From NCBI GenBank assembly GCA_964036045.1, contig OZ038384.1, positions 43,354,204-43,418,203 of the forward strand: a DNA stretch of 64,000 nt, read 5' to 3'. The notes below the pieces were generated by a model. The model did no database searches, was not told where the DNA came from, and saw only the letters and a program-made list of their open reading frames with translations. Below, piece after piece: positions 42,301 to 51,715 of the stretch. Numbering within the stretch: the stretch's first letter is position 1; the number at the start of each line of letters is the position of its first letter. Both the position numbers and the translations under genes were made by a program. Source of the stretch: Eutreptiella sp. 'Long Island Sound 2002' (lineage: Eukaryota; Euglenozoa; Euglenophyceae; Eutreptiales; Eutreptiaceae).

Positions 42301-44582
42301 TTCTTTGATACCATGAAGACTTCACAAGGGTACGTTGGCGCACCGTGGGTCGCACAGTGTGCTCTGGTGACAGGCTCTTTGGATTCACTAACGGTAACAA
42401 ATAATAGGGACACGGCGAACTGAGGAGCAGAAGGGCCAGGTGTAAGAAGAAAGGTACCGAGAGGCAGAAGCTCAGTATGGTTCATGTTGCTGGTGAGTGA
42501 CACATAGTTGCTGTTTGAGACAAAGGGGCTCCGGAAAGCACGAGAAAGGTAAAGACAGAAGAAGCCCATGTAGCGTGTGAGTTGGGGGGGTGGCCTTGAT
42601 TGGTCAACCAAGTGCTCGCAGAACGCCTTGAATACCTTGCTGCCATGCCTTCGACATTTGCGGCTCGTTTTCTACGACATCCTTCATCCCCCCTTTCAGC
42701 CTTGTTCATCGTGCAAATCACATGTCCCCAGTCTCTCGCTCAGACCAACTGTACAAATGTCAATGCGACGCACCGCACACTCATTGTCAAAAAAATGGAA
42801 TGCTCTCAGTGATTTTAGTGAGACCCCCCCCCCCGCCGCCCCAACACACCGGGTCACTCATGTGTGTGGCTATCCATCAATTACAGCAATGAACACTGAA
42901 CGCAGCACACATCCACTATGGGACCTCTGCAATGCTTCCTGAATTCAGTGATACCCCCCCCCCTTCCCTAGCCCCTAGGGCCGGACACATTGACGTGATA
43001 TGGGGGCATGGCAGGGTCTCCACGGCGCGAACGGGCCAGAAAAAAGGGGCAGCTACGCTGCCGCAGTTTCGCATATCCCTCAATCCCCATGTTGTATCTT
43101 GGTAGTCTACCCACCACTCCGTGATGCCGGGCGCTAAGACAATCCGGTCACGGGCACGGGGGCTTCCTCCAAATGTCAAGGCTTCAGCGGTGGATAGCCT
43201 GTATCCACTGGGCCTCCCCCAAGCGGCAACGTCGTTGATTGCCTTCCTGCCCCAGCACCTTGTGTAAGTACCTTGTGTGAGTATGTCGAGAATATCAGTA
43301 ATCATCACGACCCATAGCCCTGAAAGCTAGAGCCGATCACACGCTTCTCCGAGTTGGCTGCTATTCATGAAGGTCTCAGAAGCAAAAGTAAGGACCACGT
43401 GCGCAATTGGACCCCCATCCTTCATGAGCTTGGCTCTTTGGGAAGCAAGCACACACACAAGAGCCAAGTTGTGGTAATGGTGTGCCACCGTGTCCCACAA
43501 ACGTCAACGAGTGGCAACAAATAGCTCAGCGGGCATTGGCATGGAACTAATCATTGGTACCATTTTGCTTCACTCCTCGGCTGAAGGATCAGTGATTTGC
43601 ACGCGGGCCGTAGCATCCGTTTCCTCCTTGAACAACTTTTTGTCCGTTGGCGACCATGGCACTGCAGACGGCATCCCACAATAGAAAGGGGTTGCTTGAC
43701 CCCTTCTTCTTGATCGTGCACTCGCTCTACAGTATTGCACGACACCCACAGCATTGCAAGCCCTGGTGTTCTCTTGCTTTTGTTGGTGCGAACCTGCTGC
43801 CCGCTTGCACTCCGCCACGGACTTGGTCGACGGCATGTGGCCCAATACCACCACTAGATGATGCAATGGTGGATCCTTCTAATCTGCCACAGTCCACTGA
43901 GTATCCTTCATCCCATACTTCTACTTGGTGGTCGATGTCACCCAAGGAGCCATAATCACACTATCCTCCATATTGTCCTCCATTCCTCCATTTCAGCCTA
44001 TGTGAGCACCACATGTGACTCTTGTAAGTTCTCTGTAGATGCCCCTCGCTGCAGAAGGGACTTAGTAGCACTGTCACCAACACTTGCAGCAAGGACCCTG
44101 TTTTGTGGCGCTGCACATATGACAATTAAACACGGCACAAGCAACAAGCACTAGATCTTTAGTGTTACAAACACAAACGGCGCAAAGTTGGCCCAGTGGG
44201 GATGCCAACTATAGGCCCGATAAATTCGTGTGCGTCATTGTCTAATTACAATTCGCTGATTTTCCAATCAATTGCCTTGAAACCTGCGCCCATATTGTCT
44301 TCTACCGGGGGTCATTCGTAACCTTTGGAGGTTTCGTGACGCCCTTGATTCCGCTGTTCGGCGGATCTTGGCTTGCTACCCCCCCCCCCCCACCACACAT
44401 ACATAAAAAGCAGATTCCACTGATTTTGCGTATTTTATCAATTTTTCAACAAAAAAACCCTGTCCAAAATGAGCAATCACCTAGGGATGTGGGGTCCCAT
44501 GGAATGTTCAAGGCATCTGTGACATGCACGAACGAGACATACAAACAACCACAAAAAAGGTAAGCAAAAATAAAGCAAAATA
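42301..44582. other. mostly unassigned sequence between LINE-2 and the gypsy-1-type pol
   Basis: No intact frame. Contains a possible RT fragment on the minus strand (42916-43308), C runs near 42,830 and 42,955, and a longer one near 44,380-44,391. The remainder shows no recognisable feature. Confidence 0.4.
42916..43308 (-). pseudogene. possible LINE RT thumb fragment
   Basis: The 130-codon frame reads KAINDVAAWGRPSGYRLSTA and EALTFGGSPRARDRIVLAPG, which resembles the segment after the YxDD box of LINE reverse transcriptases (a helix ending in SG-x-R/K-x-N followed by a strand with K/E-x-x-x-F-G). It is opposite in orientation to LINE-2 and isolated, so it would belong to another insertion. 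The match is by pattern only. Confidence 0.3.
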
Positions 44583-44689
44583 ATGGATTCTTTGAATGAC
44601 TTGCATAAAAGCCGTGCCATTGGCATGCGTAAAAGGGTCTATGTGAACCCCCTCGAGCGGGCCTATGCTGCCCCCGGCCACCTGAGATT

Positions 44690-46433
44690 GTGGAACGGGA
44701 CCTCCTACACGCCTATCAAGGGTTGAAGGACACTACCAGGGACGCTGAGCCGGTTGAGGATCACCTCCCTGCTTCTATACACCAAGGGGCAAGCAATCTA
44801 CACTCTGACGAGGACCTGGAGGACAAGATCAAGCTCTTGGAACCTAGAGTACAGAAGCTGATCAGGACCTACCTGGAGGTGTTCGGAGAACTACCCCCTC
44901 CAGCTTCCTAAGACAAGCTAGTACAGATGGACCTAAAGCTGAAGCCCGAGTTTGTGGGTCACAAGATACGTAGGAGACCCTACCCGGCTCCTAAAGAGCA
45001 GCCCGATGAGATTGAGCGACAGATACAAGAATGTATCGACACTCGCCTGGTTCTGGAGTACAAAGATGCAGACTACCCCCAACATTGCACCCCCTGTTTT
45101 CTGCCGGCTAAGCCTGGGTCTACAGCCAAACGGCTGGTAGTGGACTACGGAGAGCTGAACAAGAAGACGCTGAACCACTCAGGGTCCATTCAAAACATGG
45201 AATCAACCCTCGAGAAGATAGCCTCTTGCCGCTACGAGACAAAGATGGACAAGCGGAGTGGATTCAGGCAAGTGGACCTGACGCCGAATGCTCAGGAGCT
45301 CCTAGCCTTCATCACCCCTCAGGGGAGGATGTTCAAGTGGAAGGTCATGCCCTTTGGCGTGGCCAACGCACCCGCTCGTTTCCACAACCTGATGAACAAG
45401 ATCCTGTCCACCCTACGTCGGAAGCCCGTGGTGCAAGAACTCATATCTCGAGGCGCCCAGATGGAAGCACACATTGACGATGTATGCCTGGGAACGAATG
45501 CTCAGGGAGACCACCTAATCCTTCTGGGTCAGTTCTTTGCGGTCTGCCAAGAGAACCGCACCAGACTCAAACTGGAGAAGTGTGAGTTCATGCAGGAGAC
45601 TATGCAGTACCTGGGGTTCGACATTGGCTATGGGCGGTGGACCCCTGCGGCCTGTAAGCCCAAACCCCTGATGGACGCTAAGGTACGACATGAGGACCCC
45701 AAGAAAGAACTCCATGATGTACGTAGTTTCATTGGGGCCTGCAACTTCTACCACCGCCACATCAAGAATTTCAGCTACACCAGGGCCATCCTGACGGACC
45801 TCATCAAGAAGAGTACTACCTGGTGCTGGGGCCCTCAAGAAAAACAAGCGTTTGATGAGCTCAAGAAGAAAGTGGCTAACGCTAAATGCCCGGGTGTGCC
45901 TAGGGCACAAGGAGAAATTATGGTGGTGACGGACGCCAGCAATATGGGCCGAGGTGGAACGTTGTTGCAGTGGCAAGCACTAGACACGGAGCAGTTTGAT
46001 TCGGCCATTTCCCAATCGGGGACTGATGGACTGAACCGAGACGGTACCCTCAAGCACAGCTACCGTGACGACAAATGGGTCCTGGTTCCCCTGGGCCATT
46101 GGAACTGGAAATGGAACCGGGCCCGGAGTGACTACTCCACCTATGAGCAGGAACTGCTCGCGGGTATGCTGGTGCTATCCTCTCAGTCCCGATTGTTGGG
46201 GAGCAACCCGGTGGTTTGGTTGTGTGACCAAGATCCGGTCTGCACCTTCCAGAAGTGACTTCGGCCTGAGAAGGCTAAGCTCAGACGCTATTGGGCATAC
46301 CTGAGCCAGCTACGGCTCTCAGTTCACCATATCCAGGGCGTCAAGAACGAGTGTGCGGACTACATTAGCCGCAACAACTTTGACGACATGCTTGGTGCCA
46401 GGGCTGAAGGGCTAGCCAAGGAGGCGTTCAGCG
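44690..46433 (+). pseudogene. gypsy-1 reverse transcriptase and RNase H
   Basis: The linker ends LEPRVQKLIRTYLEVFGELP before a TAA at 44909. The RT frame from 44927 reads RLVVDYGELNKKTL, TKMDKRSGFRQVDLTPNAQ (motif A with Asp), FKWKVMPFGVANAPARF, and HIDDVCLG as the catalytic box (H in place of the usual Y or F). RNase H follows: VVTDASNMGRGG, STYEQELLAG and WLCDQDP. A TGA at 46256 interrupts RNase H, and its end (VHHIQGVKNECADYISR) is in frame beyond it. Apart from stops the residues are well kept, so decay is moderate. Confidence 0.88.
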
Positions 46434-47807
46434 GTGTGGATGTATGTACACCTGGACCTCAACATGACCATGATCAGAACCCTAGATGGTCTCCAACAAG
46501 TCGAGTACCTGAAGGAGTTTGGGGACATCTACAAACGCCTAGAGAAGCGTCTCGAACCCATCTTGGTCAACCAGGAACAATGGAAGAGAGACAAGACCTA
46601 CCTGTGGCATGAGGACCGGATAGTGGTGCCTAGCGACCGTATCCCGGCACTCCTCAAGTGGACCCATGAGTCTAGTGGTCATGTTAGAGCTGACCGTACC
46701 CTGAAGCTCTTCAAGCAGTGGTTCCACTCTACCTGGAGTGACGATCAGCTGCGGAAAACCCTCCGGCTCATCGTGGACAAGTGCCTATGTCGGTCCTGCA
46801 AACGTGGGGATATCAGCGACAGAGGTCTCTATTGGATCCTTCCTATCCCACACTGTGCCAACAGTGTACTCTATGTGGACTACACGGAGATGCCTAAGTT
46901 CGGGGGCTATGACTTCGCCCTAGTGGTAACCTCTAGGCTGACCAAGTTTACCAGGGTGTTCCAATGCCCTGAACACATCACCGGCAAGGAGACCATCAAG
47001 ATACTCCTGGAAGAGTGGTTCTGTGTCTATTGGGCACCCAAAGAAATTAACTCAGACCAGGACGTCCGGGTACGTTCCGACACTGGCTGGTACAAGAGAG
47101 TCCTGAGGTCCCTCAATTTCCAGGTGTCAACGGGGATTCCCTACACTCATACGAGTAACCCTCTATGTGAGAGACAGATTCGAGTTCTCAAAGAGAACGT
47201 GAGGATACGGTGCAAGACTGAGCGCACCAAAGATTGGGTGAGACTACTCCACGTCATATCCCTGATGACGAACTCCCAAGAGAGTTTGGCTACTGGCTAT
47301 TCACCCCATGAGCTGTTCATGGGACGCCCGGCGTGGTTCTCACATGCTCCCTATCCTGAGGATTCCTACTCCACGGTGGGTAAGTGGCTGAAGGAGCAGC
47401 AAGACAAGGTGGACAAGGCCAAGGCTATGCTCCAGAGAGTGAGGGAGCTCCAGTGGAACACGAAGAACAAGCACCGGGTGCCTGCCTCCTATCAAGAGGG
47501 GAACTGGGTGCTGGTGCACTACAGTTGCCTACCCGCCTAGCCTCGCTCCACCAGCAATGACCCCTACTTTGGGCCCCAAAAGATCCTGTCCGTGCACGGT
47601 CACCGCATCACAGTGCAGTGTTCCCCTCGACTAGGGGGGACCCTGGTGTGCGCTGCTCAACACCCCAAGCGCTACTATGACCCAGAGGACCTTTGTGGGG
47701 AAGAATGGGAACTAAACGACGAGGAGATCGCCGGTCTCGACCTACAGGGCGCTGTAAGCCCTATGGAAGTTGAAGGAGACCGACGACGAGAACCAGCCAA
47801 GGTATGA
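46434..47807 (+). pseudogene. gypsy-1 integrase
   Basis: Zinc-binding HHCC module (HESSGHVRADRTLKLF ... CLCRSCK, about 46.67-46.80 kb), catalytic core with YVDYTEM, NSDQDVRVRSD and CERQIRVLKE giving D, D and E with 35 residues between the last two, then a GNWVLVHYS strand. A TAG at 47538 stops the frame, and the C-terminal region (DPYFGPQKILSVHGHRITVQ) continues to 47807, resembling the end of gypsy integrases that precede a chromodomain. The sequence then runs into the satellite. Confidence 0.88.
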
Positions 47808-49163
47808 CACACCCCACCCCACCAACCACACACCGCAAGCACACACACGCACACGCACGGCAGCCACACCGCGCACGACCCCCCCCCCCCCACGCCACCC
47901 ACACTGACACGAAGGGCCACACAGCGCACACACACACACACCACGACCAAGGAGAAGGGCACCCGGAAGACACACCCACCGCACCACCACACCACACCAC
48001 CAAAAACACAGACACCACAAACACGCAACACACAACACAGCACGGCCACCGCGCACACCCACACACACTACAAACACACACAACAAAGGACACCCCCGCC
48101 CGCGAAACACACCACCACAACCGGCGGGCCCCAGCCAGGAGTGGCGGGGAGCCCCACACCACCACCGGCAGCGAAACCCAGCCAGGAGTGGCGGGGAGTA
48201 GCACACAGGAACCTCCGCCAGGAGTGGCGAGGGACCAACCACACCACACACCAGCCACAAACCCACCACACATGCAACCGCTGCACACCACACGCCACAC
48301 ACGACACACCACACACCAAACACCACCGCCGACAGCGAAACCCAGCCAGGAGTGGCGGGGAACCGCGCCCGGGACCCTCCGCCAGGAGTGGCGAGGAACG
48401 CCCACCACCGCCGGCAGCGAATTCCAGCCAGGAGTGGCGGGGAGTAGCACACAGGAACCTCCGCCGGGAGTGGCGAGGGACCAACCACACCACACGGCAG
48501 CCGCAACTCCACCAGTACACCACCGCCGCACACCACACACCACACACCACACACCACACACCACACACCACACACCACCGCCGCCAGCAGACCCCAGCCA
48601 GGAGTGGCGGGGGACCACACACCACCACCGGCAGCGAAACCCAGCCAGGAGTGGCGGGGAGTAGCACGCAGGAACCTCCGCCAGGAGTGGCGAGGGACCG
48701 ACCACACCACACACCAGCCACAACCCCACCGCACACCACCGCCGCAGACGGACCCCAGCTAGGAGTGGCGGGGAACCGCGCCCGGGACCCTCAGCCAGGA
48801 GTGGCGAGGACCGCCCACCACCACTGGCAGCGAAACCCAGCCAGGAGTGGCGGGGAGTAGCACACAGGAACCTCCGCCAGGGGTGGCGAGGGACCAACCA
48901 CACCACACACCAGCCACAACCCCACCAACACACCACCGCCGCACACCACACACCACACACCACACACCACACACCACGCACCACCGCCGCCAGCAGGCCC
49001 CAGCCAGGAGTGGCGGGGAACCGCACACCACCATCGGCAGCGAAGCCCAGCCAGGAGTGGCGGGGAGTAGCACACAGGAACCTCCGCCAGGAGTGGCGAG
49101 GGACCAACCACACCACACACCAGCCACAACCCCACCACACACCACCGCCGCCAGCGGACCCCA
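47808..49163. repeat. satellite of CCAGGAGTGGCGRGG and ACCACACACC repeats
   Basis: At least 15 copies of a 15-base core CCAGGAGTGGCGGGG (or GAGG), alternating with spacers of (ACCACAC)n and CACCACCGCCGCCAGC. A larger block (core, CACACCACCACCGGCAGCGA, core, GTAGCACACAGGAACCTCCG, core) recurs near 48.13, 48.59 and 49.00 kb, so the period is roughly 410-460 bp. Its composition gives long open frames on both strands (for example 482 codons on the minus strand), which are not genes. Confidence 0.9.
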
Positions 49164-49182
49164 GGTAGGTAGGTAGGTAGGT
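49164..49182. repeat. (GTAG)n microsatellite
   Basis: About four and a half GTAG units at the downstream edge of the satellite. Confidence 0.9.
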
Positions 49183-51105
49183 GCACTCGGTCGTGGAGAG
49201 GCGCCCCATGGTTCCCCCTGGCGTCGCCCCTGTGACGAACAGGAAGAGGCTTCGCGCGTGAAGAGGGGAGGCGGCTTACTTCCCGCTAGACCTGACTGTT
49301 GGCCCCCAACAAAGCGGCCCCGGGCTACGCCGGGAGGGCTGATCGCCGCCAGCGTGACATGCTTGTCTCGCCGGGAGGGTGTGCCCCCGTGCTTGCGCAC
49401 GTCCCCTCCTTTGGGCGGAACCCTAGGGGTTCACCGGACTTCCTGGCGTATCCCGTTCCAAAGGCGTGCATGCACGTTCCTGGTACTAGGGTTCCGAGGC
49501 GCTTGGGTGTCGCACGCTCCGCCTCGAGTCCCAAAGCAGCGCAGGCCTTAGGATGCAGCCTTACCCCCGGGCTCCGGATCTCGTTTGGCCGGGTCACCTG
49601 CATGGCACGGGCTGCCTCAGTGCCCGGGCTGTGGGCACTGGGTTTCCTACTGTTGTGTGGTGTTTGTGTTTGGGTCCGGTTGGCGGTTGGGTGCGGGTTT
49701 TGTCAACCCCGTCTGTCCTGGCTGGGGTTTAGGGTGGGTGTTTTTGGGCTCGATTTGTGGTGTTGTCCCCCTAGTGTCGGCTATTTGTGGTGTTCGTGGT
49801 TGGGCTTCGGTTTCGGTCTGCTTTTGGGACGTGTGTGGTTTCGTGGGCGCCCCGCTTGCCCCCCGCCGTTTCCGGTTCCGGCGCGCGGTGTGGGCGTGTG
49901 TGCTGGGCCCGGGTCTCGCCTGTGCCCAGTCCGTCTTGGTTGGGTTGTCGGGGTGTGTTTTTTTTTTTTTTTGCTTTGGTTTTTTCTTTTCTTTTTTTTT
50001 TTTTTTTTTTTTTCTGGGCTTTGTGGTCCCTGTCCCTCCATCCCCTTTCTTTCGGGCTGGGCTGGTGGCTTTCTTTTTTTTTTTTTTTTTTTTTTCTGTC
50101 CCTTTTCCCCGTGGTCCGCTGTTACTGGCTTGGTGTTGCCGGTTTTGGGTGGGTGGTTCGCCTGTGCCTCTGCGGGGGTCCCCCTTTTTTTTTTTTTTTT
50201 TTTTCCTTTTCTGGGGGGGGGGGCTGGCCGCCTGTGGTGGTGTTGGCGGGTGGTTGGGCGGCTGTGGGCTGTTTTCGTGCCTTTTCCCCTTCCCCCCTCC
50301 TTTTTTTTTTTTTTTTTGGGGGGGGGCTTGCCTGTTCCTCCCTCTGCCTTCCCTGGGCTGGCGCACGCACTGGCCTGTATTCAGTGTTGTCTTCCGGGCT
50401 GCTGTTTTCAGTTGGGTTCTGTGTGGCCATGTTCCGGCCCCATGGGTCGGGTGGGCTCTGTACACTGTGGGCTCGGCGCCCCTTCTTGCTGGGTTAGGTC
50501 CTGGCTCTGCCGGCTGGGCGGCTGCGCCAGGCGGCTGCTTGTGGTTTTGGGTTAGGGGGCTGGGGTTGCTCGTGTCCTTACCCCTCCGCGGTGCCGGCTG
50601 TAATCTTCTGGGTGGTCCGTCACCGTTGTCGCCTGGCGCTCTGTGGTCCCGTGTGTGGCCTGTGGTGCCGGTGTGTGGCGTGGTGGCGCGGCGCCTTCCC
50701 GGGTGTGCGGTGGCTGGCTTCGGTTAGTCCCTCAGGTTAGGGTCAGTTGTGTCGTGTTGTGCCGCTCTGTGCCGCGTCGCGTCGCGTCGTGCTGTGGTGC
50801 GTTGCTCTGTGGCGCGCTGTGGTGTGGTGTGCCGTGGTCTCGCGTGGTGCCGCGGTGGGTCAGTGGAGGTCAGCCTGGCCTGTGTGGGTCGGTTAGGTCT
50901 TCGGGAAATTCTGCTGAATGATCACGGTGTCCTTGGGGCGTGCACACTGACTCTGACCCACGGACTCAATCTTCACCGGGCCTCGCAGACAGGCAGGTGT
51001 ACTCGGGGTGTAGGAAAAGCGTTCCTTCTCCAAGGCAGACAAACAGACATCAGGAGTCGGACGGTGGAGGTGGCTTCCGAACGCTGTTTGAGTGGCGAAT
51101 GGCTT
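49183..51105. other. GT-rich sequence without a gene
   Basis: No domain in any frame. Strong strand bias (plus strand G and T). The downstream part (50.75-51.1 kb) may be 3' flank of the phosphofructokinase fragment. Long plus-strand frames such as 49299-50555 are products of the bias and oligo-T tracts (poly-Phe). Confidence 0.5.
49958..50317. repeat. ladder of five oligo-T tracts
   Basis: T runs of 15, 22, 22, 20 and 17 bases at 49958-49972, 49992-50013, 50074-50095, 50185-50204 and 50301-50317. On the minus strand these are A tracts, the orientation expected for poly-A tails of retrocopies on that strand. Confidence 0.85.
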
Positions 51106-51520
51106 TCACTGCAGCTCGGCTGCGCTGGCAGGGTCCGGGTCGGTGCCGCCGGCGGGGATGAGCTCACACTGTAGGGTCAGGGGGATGTCCATATCTCCGG
51201 TGCTGGACTGCTGGGGTCCGGGGCATCGGTAGTATTCTTGGTACTTCCAGTCTTCACGGCGCTCGGAGATGGCGTTGAAGGGGGGCACCGTCCAGCAGCA
51301 CCAAAGCCTTCGCGATTGATCACAGCGTTTCGTTTCCCCTTGCGATGCTCGATATTCATCATGGACGGGATCGGTGCGCCGCCGCAGTGCCATTCCTCCA
51401 CTGGACGCAACAGGTTGGTGACGGACGCCCTCACGGACGTGAGACCAGCCGAGATCAAGCCCCCGTAGCAATACTCTGCGTCAAACCGCGACGGTAGCGC
51501 AGCCCGGCCCTTATAGCCCA
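51106..51520 (-). pseudogene. PPi-dependent phosphofructokinase, C-terminal fragment
   Basis: The minus strand reads GYKGRAALPSRFDAEYCYGG, then ISAGLTSVRASVTNLLRPVE, EWHCGGAPIPSMMNIEHRKG and KRNAVI. After a frame change comes KALVLLDGAP, and after another FNAISERREDWKYQEYYRCP, GPQQSSTGDMDIPLTLQCEL, ending at TGA 51106. This follows, segment by segment, the end of long-type pyrophosphate-fructose-6-phosphate 1-phosphotransferases, enzymes of glycolysis and gluconeogenesis in the cytosol. A short gap after YCYGG and two frameshifts suggest a pseudogene or sequencing errors. No upstream exons are in the window; LINE-3 ORF D lies directly upstream in the same orientation and one open frame (51947-51177) runs through both. 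Confidence 0.75.
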
Positions 51521-51715
51521 TGGTGTGGTCGCGTGACGGTCCGTGGGGTTGCCCTCCCTGGGGGCCTGTGCCTTGGTCTCGTGTCCTCTGGGGCTGTCGT
51601 GGTGCCCTATTCCTCCGTGTCTTGGTCCCCGTTCCCGTTCCTTCCTGGTTCTTGGGTGGTGTCCTGACCCCCTGTGGTGTCGCTTCCGGCGCCCTGTCCC
51701 TGCGTGTGCCTGCCC
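51521..51715. other. junction between LINE-3 ORF D and the phosphofructokinase fragment
   Basis: About 195 bases with no stop in one minus-strand frame. It is either LINE-3 3' untranslated sequence or host intron/exon sequence; no poly-A end or splice acceptor could be fixed. Confidence 0.4.

Larger units (their letters stand above)
44583..47807 (+). mobile_element. gypsy-1-type element, 3' half (RT, RNase H, integrase)
   Basis: Decayed Ty3/gypsy pol on the plus strand with stops at 44909 (TAA), 46256 (TGA) and 47538 (TAG). It begins with the Pol linker (VERDLLHAYQGLKD) and ends after the integrase C-terminal region, cut by a satellite. No gag or protease precedes it here. Orientation, element type and degree of decay fit the displaced 3' half of the element at 16.6-21.3 kb; no 3' LTR was found. 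Confidence 0.65.

Noticed and set aside
47808-49163. CRISPR array
   Set aside because: Repeat and spacer lengths are irregular, spacers are themselves CAC repeats, and the context is a eukaryotic satellite.
47742-49209. Minus-strand frames of 330 and 482 codons and plus-strand frames of 286 and 239 codons in the satellite
   Set aside because: They repeat the same short peptide with the DNA repeat and are open on both strands; composition explains them.
49299-50727. Plus-strand frames of 418 and 380 codons rich in poly-Phe
   Set aside because: Phe runs come from oligo-T tracts and the rest from G/T bias; no domain.
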